Shown: positions 51,359 through 60,243 of the stretch, in pieces
Layout of the letters: the number at the start of each line of letters is the position of its first letter
Position numbering within the stretch: position 1 is the first letter of the stretch
Source of the DNA: Nocardia iowensis
Lineage (GTDB): Bacteria; Actinomycetota; Actinomycetes; Mycobacteriales; Mycobacteriaceae
Assembly: GCF_019222765.1 (NCBI RefSeq)
Contig: NZ_CP078145.1
Coordinates: 3,162,001-3,226,000, forward strand
Direction: 5' to 3'
Length of the DNA stretch: 64,000 nucleotides
Position numbers and translations under genes: made by a program
The notes under the pieces: generated by a model
Seen by the model: the letters and a program-made list of their open reading frames with translations, nothing else
Database searches by the model: none
Told to the model about the DNA's origin: nothing

Positions 51359-53395
51359 ATGCACCCGCAGTTCTCGCTCCAGGGCGAAAAGTGTTCGATA
51401 CTCACCCGATCCGGGGTCGGCCAGGCCATGGCCGTGCTGGGCAGCGCCAGCACGGTCGGCCTGGTCGCCGAACTGCTCGCCGCCGACGAGGCGGAGGTGC
51501 GTACGGCCGTCCGGCGGCTCGCCGCCGGGTCGTCCGGGCGGGCGCTGTTCGACGATTTCGACATCGGTGATCGGATCCTGCGCGACACTCCGGCGGAGGT
51601 CCGCCGGGAACTGCACTGCCGGGCGGCGAAGCTATTGCACGACAGAGGGTTTCCGTCGGCCACGGTGGCCGAGCATTTGGTCGCGGCCAACGCCGCCGAT
51701 TACCCGTGGGCGGCCTCGGTGTTGCTCACCGCCGCCGAGGAGGCCTTGGCGAACGATCAGATCGACCGTGCAGTGGATCGGCTGGAGTTGGCCTATCGGG
51801 CGACCCGTGACCCGGCGGATCGGGCGGCGATCGCGATCCGGCTGGTCCGCGCCGAATGGCGGTTCAGCCCGTCGAATCGGACGCGGAACTACAGCCGGGT
51901 GCGCGCGGCCATTCGCGCGAGCCGGGTGCCGACCGCGCAGGTGCCCGCCGCCGTCATGTTCATGCTCTGGCACGGTCAGACGCAGCACGCCGATCAGGCA
52001 CTGGGCCAACTGGATTGCGGTCGGCTCGACGATGCGGCGCCGACGATCGATTTTCTGTGCGCGTGGCTGCGGACCTCGCATCCGCCGCACGCGCAACGCC
52101 ATCGGCGGCTTCTCGCGGCGCAGGCGCGGCGACGTCCGGTGCCCGCGGAGCGACCGTCACCGCACTTACTCGGCGCGGAGCTGCTGACGGGCTTGTTCAC
52201 CGGGCGCCCGTTCGACGAAACCGTTACTCTCGCCCGGCGTTTGCTCACCCGTCATCGGCTCGCCGCCAGCACCGTGGAAACCCTTGCGGCAGCGGTTCAT
52301 TGCCTGATCTACACCAATCGGCTTGATACCGCGGCGGCCTGGTGCGACTCGCTGCTGGCCGAAGCCGAGGCGCGTCAGGCACCGACTTGGCAGTCTATTT
52401 TCGCGGGCTTGCGCGCGGAAACCATGCTGCGCAAAGGGAATGCGCGGGCCGCGATCGATGACGCGGTGCTCGCGCTGAACTACGTTCCCGCCGCACACCT
52501 CGGTGTCTGGATCGGGACTCCGATCGCGGCGCTCGTGCGCGCGCTCACCATGGCGGGCAGGCACGCCGACGCCGAGGCGCAATTGCGAAGGCCTGTTCCC
52601 CGAGCTCTGTTCGAGTCGCGCTTCGGGCTGCCCTACCTGCACGCACGCGGGCACCACCAGCTCGCCGTCGCCCGCGCCGACGAGGCGCAGCGCACGTTCC
52701 GCCGCTGCGGCCACCTGATGCGTCGCTGGCAGATGGACTTCCCATGGCTGGTTCCGTGGCGCAACGACCTCGCGGCGGCACACCTGGCGCTGGGGGAGCA
52801 CCGGCATGCGCGCGCCTTCGCGACCCGTCATCTCGACCTGCTCGGCGCCGCCACCCAGCACCGCACCGGCGGGGTATCCCTGCGCTTGGTCGCCGCAACC
52901 GGCGACCGCTACCAACGGGTCCGGCTGCTCCGCGATGCCGCCGCGATCGCCCGCTCCGGCGGCTGCGATCTCGAATTGGCCACCGCCCTGGGCGAACTCG
53001 GCGCCGCGCACCGCGCCGTCGGAGATCACGACAAGTCACGCATGCTGATTCGCGAGGCAACCCGGCTCGCCGACTCGTGCGGCGCCGACCCGCTGCTGCA
53101 CGATCTGGTCGGCGACCGCCCGCGCCGGACCGCACCGCACGTCTCCCACCTACGTAGGCCAAGCAACGGCCTGGACGCTCTCAGCCCCGCCGAACGCCGG
53201 GTCGCCGAACTCGCCGCGCACGGCAAACGCAACCGCGATATCGCCGCCGCCCTCGACATCACCACCAGCACCGTCGAACAACACCTCACCCGCGTGTACC
53301 GCAAACTGGAGATCGCCCGCCGCACCGAACTGACCTTCGTCTTCGGCAGCGCCCGCCCCAGCAAGGCAGGCTCGTCCGTCTCCGTCACCGGTTAG
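51359..53395 (+). CDS. LuxR-type regulator resembling a LAL protein without its ATPase
   Basis: The 678-residue protein carries a GerE/LuxR helix-turn-helix at its C-terminus (LSPAERRVAELAAHGKRNRDIAAALDITTSTVEQHLTRVYRKL). The N-terminal part matches the region after the ATPase in large LAL regulators (VGLVAELLAADEAEVRTAVRRLAAG, ELHCRAAKLLHDRGFPSATVAEHLVAA), with TPR-like repeats following. There is no Walker A or B. No plausible coding sequence for an ATPase lies upstream, so it is a natural or decayed truncation. ATG 51359 with AAGGGGG is used. It may control the preceding KAS genes. Confidence 0.8.
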   Translation: MHPQFSLQGEKCSILTRSGVGQAMAVLGSASTVGLVAELLAADEAEVRTAVRRLAAGSSGRALFDDFDIGDRILRDTPAEVRRELHCRAAKLLHDRGFPSATVAEHLVAANAADYPWAASVLLTAAEEALANDQIDRAVDRLELAYRATRDPADRAAIAIRLVRAEWRFSPSNRTRNYSRVRAAIRASRVPTAQVPAAVMFMLWHGQTQHADQALGQLDCGRLDDAAPTIDFLCAWLRTSHPPHAQRHRRLLAAQARRRPVPAERPSPHLLGAELLTGLFTGRPFDETVTLARRLLTRHRLAASTVETLAAAVHCLIYTNRLDTAAAWCDSLLAEAEARQAPTWQSIFAGLRAETMLRKGNARAAIDDAVLALNYVPAAHLGVWIGTPIAALVRALTMAGRHADAEAQLRRPVPRALFESRFGLPYLHARGHHQLAVARADEAQRTFRRCGHLMRRWQMDFPWLVPWRNDLAAAHLALGEHRHARAFATRHLDLLGAATQHRTGGVSLRLVAATGDRYQRVRLLRDAAAIARSGGCDLELATALGELGAAHRAVGDHDKSRMLIREATRLADSCGADPLLHDLVGDRPRRTAPHVSHLRRPSNGLDALSPAERRVAELAAHGKRNRDIAAALDITTSTVEQHLTRVYRKLEIARRTELTFVFGSARPSKAGSSVSVTG

Positions 53396-53545
53396 AAGAG
53401 GACCGCCAACGCGACCTCGAGCAGCGCCGCGAACAAGGCGACAGCTGGCGCCCCGGCGTCGTGACGCTCGCGCGGCGGAACGGCTGAACAGACCGGTCAG
53501 GAATCGAGAAGCGCCGGTCACCGAGCAGCGCTTAGCGTTACTGCC

Positions 53546-54172
53546 ATGAACATCACCACTGATCAGACCATTATCGACGCCGTCATCCTCGAAGCGCCCG
53601 ACCCCACCACCGCCGCGGCGTTCTACGACGCCGCGTTCGGCCTCGGCGATAAGGTGCGCGTGCGCGCCGCCGAGGCGCCGACCACCGGCTTCCGTGGCTT
53701 CATCCTGTCGCTCGTGGTGTCGCAGCCGAGCACCGTCGACAGTCTCGTCGGCACCGCACTCGACGCGGGCGCGACGACGCTGAAACCGGCCACCAAGAGC
53801 TTCTGGGGCTACGGCGGCGTCGTCCAGGCGCCGGACGGGGCGATCTGGAAGATCGCGACCTCGTCGAAGAAGGACACCGGCCCGGCCACCCGGGAGATCG
53901 ACGATTTCGTGGTGCTCCTCGGCGTCGACAATGTCAAGGCCACCAAGCAGTTCTACATCGACCGCGGCCTGGTCGTGGCGAAGAGTTTCGGCGGCAAGTA
54001 CGTCGAGTTCGCCACGTCGTCGGTCAAGCTGGCGCTCTACGGGCGCCGCGCTGCCGCCAAGGACGCCGGCGTACCCCAGGAGGGCACCGGGTCGCACCGG
54101 CTCGTCATCGGTAGCGCTCTCGGTCCCTTCGCCGACCCGGACGGATTCACCTGGGAGGCCGCCGCGGCATGA
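53546..54172 (+). CDS. Double-unit VOC-family protein
   Basis: The 208-residue protein contains two VOC half-units: IIDAVILEAPDPTTAAAFYDAAFGLG with VVQAPDGAIWKIA, and DFVVLLGVDNVKATKQFYIDRGLVV with PFADPDGFTWEAAA. It resembles glyoxalase- and extradiol-related proteins common in actinobacteria. Its function is unknown. The stop lies 60 bases before the split-barrel gene. Confidence 0.82.
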   Translation: MNITTDQTIIDAVILEAPDPTTAAAFYDAAFGLGDKVRVRAAEAPTTGFRGFILSLVVSQPSTVDSLVGTALDAGATTLKPATKSFWGYGGVVQAPDGAIWKIATSSKKDTGPATREIDDFVVLLGVDNVKATKQFYIDRGLVVAKSFGGKYVEFATSSVKLALYGRRAAAKDAGVPQEGTGSHRLVIGSALGPFADPDGFTWEAAAA

Positions 54173-54232
54173 GGCGCGCGGGTGTCGGCGCGGTACGGGA
54201 ATAGCGCCACCGGTCAGCATGTTCGAACTCAC

Positions 54233-54664
54233 ATGCCGAAACCGTTCACGGAGGCCGAACGTCAAGAATTCCTCGCGGGCAAGCACATTGCCGTGCTGTC
54301 GGTCGCGGCGACCGACGGGCGACCGCCCGCGACCGTCCCGATCTGGTACGACTACACCCCCGGCGGTGACATCAGGATCAATACCGGTGCCGAGCGCCGC
54401 AAGGCCAGGCTCATCCGGGAGGCCGGCGTCGTAACTCTTACCGTCCAGCGCGAAGAACTGCCGTACCAGTACGTCATCGTCGAGGGCACGGTCATCGAAG
54501 CGACCACGCCCTCGCCGCGGGAAGTGCGGGAGGCAATCGCGATCCGCTACCTCGGCTTGGAAGACGGTCGCGCCTTCGCCGATCGCATGGACGGCACCAA
54601 GTCCGTCCTGTTCACTATCCGTCCCGACCGCTGGATCACCCAGGACTACTCGGGTGACCTCTGA
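54233..54664 (+). CDS. Pyridoxamine 5'-phosphate oxidase-fold enzyme, possibly F420-dependent
   Basis: The 143-residue split-barrel protein is of the type often using F420 or FMN in actinobacteria. FTEAERQEFLAGKHIAVLSVAATDGRPPATVPIWYDY is the usual N-terminal half, with RKARLIREAGVVTLTVQREELPYQYVIVEGTV and VLFTIRPDRWITQDYSG after it. The ATG at 54233 is chosen, as the family pattern begins there. No cofactor assignment is certain. Confidence 0.82.
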   Translation: MPKPFTEAERQEFLAGKHIAVLSVAATDGRPPATVPIWYDYTPGGDIRINTGAERRKARLIREAGVVTLTVQREELPYQYVIVEGTVIEATTPSPREVREAIAIRYLGLEDGRAFADRMDGTKSVLFTIRPDRWITQDYSGDL

Positions 54665-55067
54665 AACCTGCGCGGTTTCGCGGAATTGCGCTTTAGGTCA
54701 CACTCGACCCCTCTGAAATCGGTTGACATTCAACGTGTCCGAACACAGCTTGTCGGCGGCCGGAATGTGGTGACCCCTGCGGCCGCGAAGTCCCCGGAAA
54801 ACCGCTGGGCACAAAGGGATTCGCTCTGGATGGTGGCGGTTGCCTACGATCGTCAGCACCGGCAGGCCGAAAACCGGCCGACCACGCGGTGTGTCGGTGT
54901 GCGGACAGTGCGATGAGCGGATGTTCGCACCGTGTGATCGAATGTGACCGGTAATGATGAGGATGCCGACGCATCAGAAGGACCGCGGCGGTGGGTCAGG
55001 TCGGTGCTCTTGTCGATCTATGCCCCGCGCGCGACTGGGATCTGATGGAAGGTGTTGAGGTGTTGAG
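54665..55067. other. 403-bp intergenic region before the GT-C gene
   Basis: No convincing gene is present; a 76-codon open frame at 54686 lacks a ribosome-binding site and protein-like composition. A small GAAACC/GGTTTC hairpin follows the preceding stop. A TTGACA at about 54723 could be a -35 element. The region ends with the tandem repeat at 55051. Confidence 0.4.
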
Positions 55068-55074
55068 GTGTTGA
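55051..55074 (+). repeat. Three tandem GGTGTTGA octamers over a start codon
   Basis: Three exact copies of GGTGTTGA lie head to tail. The last contains the GTG (55068) and TTG (55071) candidate starts, while the GAGG formed at the repeat junctions serves as the ribosome-binding site. Slippage would change spacing rather than reading frame. Confidence 0.7.
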
Positions 55075-56774
55075 CAGCGCGGCTGCGGGCTTCGGTCGAG
55101 CCGTTGGTGGGGGTCTGGCAGCGGCACGGACGGTCGTGGTTTGCTCCGCTGGCGGCGCTGGTGGGCAGTGCGTTGCTGCTGGGATGGCGGGCAAGCGAAT
55201 ACGGCAACTGGATAGTCGACGACGCGGGCATCACCTTCGCCTACGCGCGCAGTGGCGCCGAGGGACTGGGTCCGGTGCTGCAGCCCGGTGCCGCGCCGGT
55301 CGAGGGGTTCTCCAACCCCACTTGGCTTTTCGTGCTGGCGGTGGGCAAATGGTGTGGCCTCTTCGATCGAGGCTCCCTTTTCGGCATCCCCGATTACGTC
55401 CTTTATCCCAAGGCGATCGCGCTGATCTGCTGCGTGGGGATACTCGCCGCCTGCTATGTCGCCGCACGACGGGTATCGCGCTGGCCCGCACTGGCCACGT
55501 TCGTGACAGGCGCGCTGTTGGCCGCGATCCCGTCCTTCGTGATCTGGTGCTTCTCCGGCCTGGAGAACGCGCTGTTCGCGCTCGCGGTCTGCGTTCTGGC
55601 GGTCCACCTGTTCCTGGCGGTGCTGGACGAGCGGCTGTGGACGCCGAAGGTGGCGGTGATAGCCGGTGCGCTAGCAGCATTCGCGGCGTTGACCCGTCCC
55701 GACGGCCTGATCTACCTGGCCGCGTATCCCGTGGTTTCGGTGATCCTGGTTCGGCGCGCCACGTTGCCCGCCGCTCTTCGGTGTTGGCTGTATTCGGCGC
55801 TCGCGTTCGCGATCCCCTTCGGGGCCTATCTGCTGTGGCGGATCGTCGAGTTCGGCAGGCTCGTGCCGAATACCGCGGTCGCCAAACATCAGGCGACGCC
55901 GACCGTGCACGACCTGACCAGGGCAGGCGAACTGGTGCAGTATGCGGGCGCACCCGCGGTGATCGCGGGCATCGGAGTGGTCGGGCTTGCCCTGGGGTCA
56001 TCGAGGAGGTGGCGTGACGGCGCTGTCGCGTTGTTGGCGCCGCTGGCATTGGCGATGGTCGCCTACTGTGTCCTGCAACCGGACTGGATGGCGCAATTCC
56101 GGTTCGCCACCCCGGTGTGGGCGCTCGGCGCGTTCGTTGTCGTGATCTCGGCCGGGCAGTTGCTGGCGAAGCTGCACAAACGTAGCCGGGTTCTGGTCGT
56201 GCTGGTACTGATCGGTGCCTTGGTCCCGTCCGGCGTTGCGTTCGCCAACGCCACCGATTCGTTTCGCAGCAACGAGGATGTGCCGCTGTGCTGGATCGCT
56301 CTCCGGTTCGGCCGCCTCTTCAACGGCTACGCGGACATCGCCGGCGTACAGCAAGGCAGCTTGTTCGCTCCCGATATGGGCGGAAGTTCGCTGACATCGC
56401 GTTTGCAGCTGATCGACATGGCCGGGCTCGCCGAAGCACGGATCGCGGACATCTATGCGGGCAAGGATCGCACCGACCTCAGCGACTACGTGTTCGAGGA
56501 GCGCAAACCCACCTTCGTGCACTCGCACGGACTCTGGATGCACAATCAGGTCACCATCGACCCACGGATCACCCGCGACTATTACCTGATCCACCAGTCC
56601 CCAGATCCTGCCCTGCCGGACGAGGACTGGATCCGTAAAGATGTGGTGCGCGACGAACAGCAGCTCCAAGAACTGCGCCAGTACGCCGGGAAGGTCCTCC
56701 CACCACTGTGGGGCGAGTATCGGACGTCGGGTTGCGGACCGACACTGCGTCCGGGCCAAACCCTGTCGAGCTGA
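55068..56774 (+). CDS. AftB-like GT-C membrane glycosyltransferase
   Basis: The 568-residue integral membrane protein has about ten helices and a C-terminal extracytoplasmic part. The first loop carries the acidic pair in NWIVDDAGITFAYARSG, followed by PVEGFSNPTW, both typical of AftB-type arabinofuranosyltransferases that use decaprenyl-phosphate sugars outside the membrane. A role in arabinogalactan or another envelope glycan is likely by family. The start is GTG 55068 within a tandem repeat; TTG 55071 is an alternative. It stands 20 bases before a GNAT gene. Confidence 0.78.
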   Translation: MLTARLRASVEPLVGVWQRHGRSWFAPLAALVGSALLLGWRASEYGNWIVDDAGITFAYARSGAEGLGPVLQPGAAPVEGFSNPTWLFVLAVGKWCGLFDRGSLFGIPDYVLYPKAIALICCVGILAACYVAARRVSRWPALATFVTGALLAAIPSFVIWCFSGLENALFALAVCVLAVHLFLAVLDERLWTPKVAVIAGALAAFAALTRPDGLIYLAAYPVVSVILVRRATLPAALRCWLYSALAFAIPFGAYLLWRIVEFGRLVPNTAVAKHQATPTVHDLTRAGELVQYAGAPAVIAGIGVVGLALGSSRRWRDGAVALLAPLALAMVAYCVLQPDWMAQFRFATPVWALGAFVVVISAGQLLAKLHKRSRVLVVLVLIGALVPSGVAFANATDSFRSNEDVPLCWIALRFGRLFNGYADIAGVQQGSLFAPDMGGSSLTSRLQLIDMAGLAEARIADIYAGKDRTDLSDYVFEERKPTFVHSHGLWMHNQVTIDPRITRDYYLIHQSPDPALPDEDWIRKDVVRDEQQLQELRQYAGKVLPPLWGEYRTSGCGPTLRPGQTLSS

Positions 56775-56794
56775 GGTACGGTCGAGATTTGTCC

Positions 56795-57280
56795 ATGCAG
56801 GTTCGTGAATACCGTCCAGCCGACTGGCCGCAGGTCTGGCCCATTGTTCGGGAAATAGTAAGGGCCGGTGACGCTTTCGTTTACGACCCGGCGATGACCG
56901 AGGAGCAGGCGCACAACATCTGGGTGCTGGGACCGCCTGCGATCACCCTCGTGGCCGTGGCCGACGATCGAGTGCTTGGTACGGCCAACGCGTACGCCAA
57001 TCGGCCGGGGCCGGGCGCCCACGTGTCGACCGCCAGCTTCATGGTCGCCGACGATGCACGCGGCAAGGGCGTCGGTACGGCTCTGTGCCGGTCCGTGATG
57101 GAGTGGGCGAAGGAGCGCGGCTTCGTCGGCATGCAGTTCAACGCCGTCGCCGAATCCAATCACCGGGCCGTTGATCTCTACCGGCGTCTGGGGTTCGAGA
57201 TCGTGGGCACCGTGCCAGGAGCGTTTCGCCACCCCACCCTCGGCCGGGTCGGTCTGCACGTCATGTATTGCGAGTTCTGA
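56795..57280 (+). CDS. GNAT family N-acetyltransferase
   Basis: The 161-residue protein has the GNAT motifs: REYRPADWPQVWPIVREIV at the start, TASFMVADDARGKGVGTALCRSVMEW with the acetyl-CoA loop, and AVAESNHRAVDLYRRLGFEIVGTVPGAFRH. It resembles phosphinothricin-acetyltransferase-like members, but the substrate cannot be told. It starts at ATG 56795, 20 bases after the GT-C stop, so it is probably co-transcribed. Confidence 0.85.
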   Translation: MQVREYRPADWPQVWPIVREIVRAGDAFVYDPAMTEEQAHNIWVLGPPAITLVAVADDRVLGTANAYANRPGPGAHVSTASFMVADDARGKGVGTALCRSVMEWAKERGFVGMQFNAVAESNHRAVDLYRRLGFEIVGTVPGAFRHPTLGRVGLHVMYCEF

Positions 57281-57332
57281 GCCGTCGATCCGACATTGAT
57301 CGAGGTCCACCACACCGACGTCTGCTACGGTT

Positions 57333-57355
57333 GATACCTAGCGGATCTAGGTATC
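57333..57355. promoter_or_regulatory. PadR-type operator
   Basis: GATACCTAG and CTAGGTATC form a perfect 9-bp inverted repeat with a five-base spacer, ending nine bases before the PadR start codon. The form and position fit an autoregulated PadR operator. Confidence 0.75.
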
Positions 57356-57363
57356 GGAGTCCG

Positions 57364-57726
57364 ATGCATATCGACAAAGACTTGGTGGCGGCGTCGGCAA
57401 CGCCGCTGGTGCTCGGGATACTCGCCGACGGCGAGTCGTATGGGTATGCGATTCTCAAGCGGGTCAACGAGCTGTCCGGCGGGCGTATGCAATGGACCGA
57501 CGGGATGCTCTATCCACTGCTGCACCGGCTGGAACGGCTGGGCCAGGTGACGTCGACTTGGCAGTCTTCCGACAGCGGACGGCGGCGCAAACACTATGCG
57601 ATCACCGATTCGGGACGGGCCGCACTCGCGGAACGACGCACCCAGTGGGCGGTCGTGGCCGACGCACTCGGGCAGGTCTGGCACAGCGTCGAACTGCCAC
57701 CGACCGTGGCGAAGGGATGGGCGTGA
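57364..57726 (+). CDS. PadR-family transcriptional regulator
   Basis: The 120-residue PadR-s1 protein has a winged helix: TPLVLGILADGESYGYAILKRVNELSGGRMQWTDGMLYPLLHRLERLG, then YAITDSGRAALAERRTQW as the dimerisation helix. ATG 57364 with GGAG is clear. A strong palindrome directly upstream suggests autorepression. The following membrane protein gene overlaps the stop, the usual pairing for this family. Confidence 0.92.
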   Translation: MHIDKDLVAASATPLVLGILADGESYGYAILKRVNELSGGRMQWTDGMLYPLLHRLERLGQVTSTWQSSDSGRRRKHYAITDSGRAALAERRTQWAVVADALGQVWHSVELPPTVAKGWA

Positions 57727-59072
57727 TGGATACCGATGCCGAGCTGGAATCGCAGATCGGGCAGTGGCGCGGATACGTCCAGCGGCATCGCGCGATATCG
57801 ACTGCTGATGTCGACGAAATGGAAGACCATCTGCGCGACCAGGTTTCGGATCTGGCGGCCGCTGGACTAGCCTCCGACGAGGCGTTCCTGGTCGCGGTCA
57901 AACGCATGGGGAACGTGGACTCGATCTCCCGCGAGTTCGCACGTGAACATTCCGATCGTCTGTGGAAACAGTTGGTGTTGCTGCCCGCCGACCCGGACGG
58001 CGCGGACATTCGGTCCAAGCGTGAGTTGATCGTCGTACTCGCCCTCGCCGTCGTCGCGGCGTTGGCATTGAAGCTTGGCTTCACGGTACTCGAGGATCTG
58101 GCTTTCGGCCGCAATCTCAGCCTGTTCGTATTGCCGTTCCTCGCTGGATATTTCGCGTGGAAGCGGCAGGTGACCCCGCGCGTCGCGGCGGCGTTGCTGG
58201 TGCCGTTCGGGCTGGCCGCCGTCGTCCTGAACGTCTTTCCGTTCGATCCCGATGGAGCGACCGAGATCATCGCCGCGATCCACGCGCCGATCGCGTTGTG
58301 GTTCGTCGTCGGCCTCGCCTACGTCGGCGGCGAGTGGCGATCCGACCGGCGCCGAATGGATTTCATCCGATTCACCGGCGAATGGGTGGTCTACCTCACG
58401 CTGCTTGCCTTCGGTGGCGGCGTGCTGATCGGCCTGACGGTCGGCGCGTTCGGAACACTGGGCGTGGACATCGAATGGGTCATCGAAGACTGGGTGCTGC
58501 CGTTCGGCGTCGCCGGTGCGGTGATCGTCGCGGCCTGGCTGGTCGAGGCCAAACAGAACGTCGTGGAAAACATCGCTCCCGTGCTCACCCGCGTGTTCAC
58601 TCCGCTCACCGTCGTCATGCTGGTCGCCTTGCTCGCGGCGTTCGCGACCAACCGCAGCGTCATCGACGTCGACCGCAATCTGCTGATCCTGATGGACCTG
58701 ATCCTCGTTCTGGTGCTCGGGCTACTGCTGTACGCGATCTCCGCGCGCGATCCGCGGCTCCCGCCCGACACCTTCGATCGGTTGCAACTGATCCTCGTAA
58801 TCAGTGCTCTAGCAGTCGATGTCGTGATGCTCGCGGCGATGCTCTCGCGTATCGCGGAGTTCGGTTTCACGCCGAACAAGGTGGTGGCGCTCGGTATGAA
58901 CCTGGTGCTGCTGGTCAATCTCGTGTGGTCGGTGCGACTCGGCTTCGGGTTCGTGCGTGGGCGGCGCGGCTTCGCCGATGTCGAACGCTGGCAGACGCGG
59001 TATCTGCCGGTGTACGGCGCGTGGGCGACGGTAGTCATCGTGGTACTGCCACCGATCTTCGACTTCGCCTGA
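57726..59072 (+). CDS. Permease-prefix-domain membrane protein partnered with PadR
   Basis: The 448-residue protein has an N-terminal soluble permease prefix domain (ELESQIGQWRGYVQRHRAISTADVDEMEDHLRDQV, AFLVAVKRMGNVDSISREFAREH). About ten membrane segments follow, in the style of DUF4153-like proteins. Its function is unknown; PadR-linked prefix proteins are often parts of envelope-stress or export systems. The ATG overlaps the PadR stop by one base; an in-frame ATG at 57717 is less well placed. Confidence 0.75.
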   Translation: MDTDAELESQIGQWRGYVQRHRAISTADVDEMEDHLRDQVSDLAAAGLASDEAFLVAVKRMGNVDSISREFAREHSDRLWKQLVLLPADPDGADIRSKRELIVVLALAVVAALALKLGFTVLEDLAFGRNLSLFVLPFLAGYFAWKRQVTPRVAAALLVPFGLAAVVLNVFPFDPDGATEIIAAIHAPIALWFVVGLAYVGGEWRSDRRRMDFIRFTGEWVVYLTLLAFGGGVLIGLTVGAFGTLGVDIEWVIEDWVLPFGVAGAVIVAAWLVEAKQNVVENIAPVLTRVFTPLTVVMLVALLAAFATNRSVIDVDRNLLILMDLILVLVLGLLLYAISARDPRLPPDTFDRLQLILVISALAVDVVMLAAMLSRIAEFGFTPNKVVALGMNLVLLVNLVWSVRLGFGFVRGRRGFADVERWQTRYLPVYGAWATVVIVVLPPIFDFA

Positions 59073-59113
59073 AACCTCAGCCGCTTCACCGTGTTTCGGC
59101 CCTTCCGCAGACT

Positions 59114-59141
59114 CGGTACGCCGACTCCGGTCGGCGCACCG
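59114..59141. terminator. Hairpin between convergent genes
   Basis: CGGTACGCCGAC pairs with GTCGGCGCACCG at 11 of 12 positions around a four-base loop. Its place between two converging stop codons suits a bidirectional terminator. Confidence 0.65.
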
Positions 59142-59173
59142 TCGTCGACTGCGATCGATCCCGCGCCTACCGG

Positions 59174-59590
59174 CTAGTGCGGGAACCCGATGGCCAGTAG
59201 GCTGCGCCCGTCGGTCAGGCCGTACGGGTCAGCCGGGTTGACGATGGAGAGCATGACCACTCCGTCTTCCGAGGCCGCGGTCTCGGCGATCACGTCGGAC
59301 AAGTCAGCATGAACGTCCGTCTCCACGTCTTCGTCGTCGTCCTCGAGGTACGCCGAGAACGGGATGACGAAGGCCGTCCCGTGATCGCGCCACACCGGAT
59401 TCAGCATGCCGGGCAGCGGTGAGTCGCGCAGCGCGACGGTCTCCGAGTGGTTGAGCGCCACCGAGTACGAACCGTTGTCCGTGTCGATCATCGCGGTGAA
59501 CGCGGCGGCCTGGCCCGCCCCGAACGACGCCGTTATGGTGGCCAGCCCCGTCGCGATCCCCAAGGTCGCGACGGTAGCGCGAATACGCAT
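59174..59590 (-). CDS. Small secreted protein, tandem paralog A
   Basis: The 138-residue precursor has a signal peptide (VATLGIATGLATITASFGAGQAAA). The mature part shares a pattern with its neighbour at 59777: ALNHSETVALRDSPLPGMLNPV here against DLNRSDTAALSNSPLPKLLDPL there. It is acidic (DDDEDVETD). The function is unknown. The upstream DNA is also conserved with that of the paralog, showing that the duplication included the promoter. Confidence 0.72.
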   Translation of the reverse strand: MRIRATVATLGIATGLATITASFGAGQAAAFTAMIDTDNGSYSVALNHSETVALRDSPLPGMLNPVWRDHGTAFVIPFSAYLEDDDEDVETDVHADLSDVIAETAASEDGVVMLSIVNPADPYGLTDGRSLLAIGFPH

Positions 59591-59615
59591 GAATAGACTC
59601 CAAAGTTCTTACACG

Positions 59616-59662
59616 CCAACAGTAATGGCGTTGGTCCCAGTTTGCGTCGACACTCGACGCAA
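59616..59662 (-). promoter_or_regulatory. Duplicated upstream element of paralog A
   Basis: CCAAC and GTTGG flank nine bases (59616-59634), followed by a perfect 9-bp inverted repeat, TTGCGTCGA / TCGACGCAA, with a three-base spacer. The same order of elements occurs before paralog B, suggesting a shared regulator. Confidence 0.5.
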
Positions 59663-59776
59663 CCCACAACGTAGCAAGATCGGCACATGCCAGAATAGTC
59701 GGGCGTACGCAGGACTGAGCCGAGAAGAGCAGCCGTCGCGATCGCGGCGGACCGCGACGACTGCCCGCGAAGTACG

Positions 59777-60169
59777 TCAGCCCCGCGACTGGGGCACGGC
59801 TTGGTACACGAGGACGGTATTTCCGTCCACCAGCATGACTCCCATGACACCCCGCGACTGTGCGGTATCCGCGACAAAGCCGGAGAAGCCGCCGGGGATG
59901 GGGCCGCGGCTGATCGACGGCACAACTTCGTCCGACTCGATGTCGACGGTGACGTATACGGCATTGCCCAGCAACGGATCCAGCAGTTTCGGCAGCGGGC
60001 TGTTGGACAGCGCGGCGGTGTCGGATCGGTTGAGATCCACGCCCATGATGCCCAATTCCGGATCATGGAACGGTTCGAATGCCGCCGCTGGTCCGGCGGT
60101 GACCCCGGCGCCGAGTGCGGCGAGGCCGAGGGTGGCGCCGAAGGTTGCGACAGCGGTACGAATACGCAT
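59777..60169 (-). CDS. Small secreted protein, tandem paralog B
   Basis: The 130-residue precursor has a signal peptide (VATFGATLGLAALGAGVTAGPAAA) and a mature domain homologous to paralog A (DLNRSDTAALSNSPLPKLLDPL, VTVDIESDEVVPSISRGP, GVMLVDGNTVLVYQ). ATG 60169 is preferred over a TTG six bases upstream; GGAG lies nine bases before it. The function is unknown. Divergence between the copies is moderate, while the 5' region is better conserved. Confidence 0.72.
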   Translation of the reverse strand: MRIRTAVATFGATLGLAALGAGVTAGPAAAFEPFHDPELGIMGVDLNRSDTAALSNSPLPKLLDPLLGNAVYVTVDIESDEVVPSISRGPIPGGFSGFVADTAQSRGVMGVMLVDGNTVLVYQAVPQSRG

Positions 60170-60196
60170 AGTCAAGAACTCCAGTTGTCCTGTGCA

Positions 60197-60243
60197 CCAA
60201 CTGAAATGGTGTTGGTCCCAGTCGCGTCACAGATCGATGCGAC
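60197..60243 (-). promoter_or_regulatory. Duplicated upstream element of paralog B
   Basis: CCAAC and GTTGG again flank nine bases. GTTGGTCCCAGT is identical to the element of paralog A, and GTCGCGTC / GATGCGAC form the second, less perfect inverted repeat. An AACGTAGCA follows in both copies. Confidence 0.5.

Noticed and set aside
54686..54916. 76-codon plus-strand frame in the gap before the GT-C gene
   Set aside because: No ribosome-binding site, basic low-order composition and no neighbour support.
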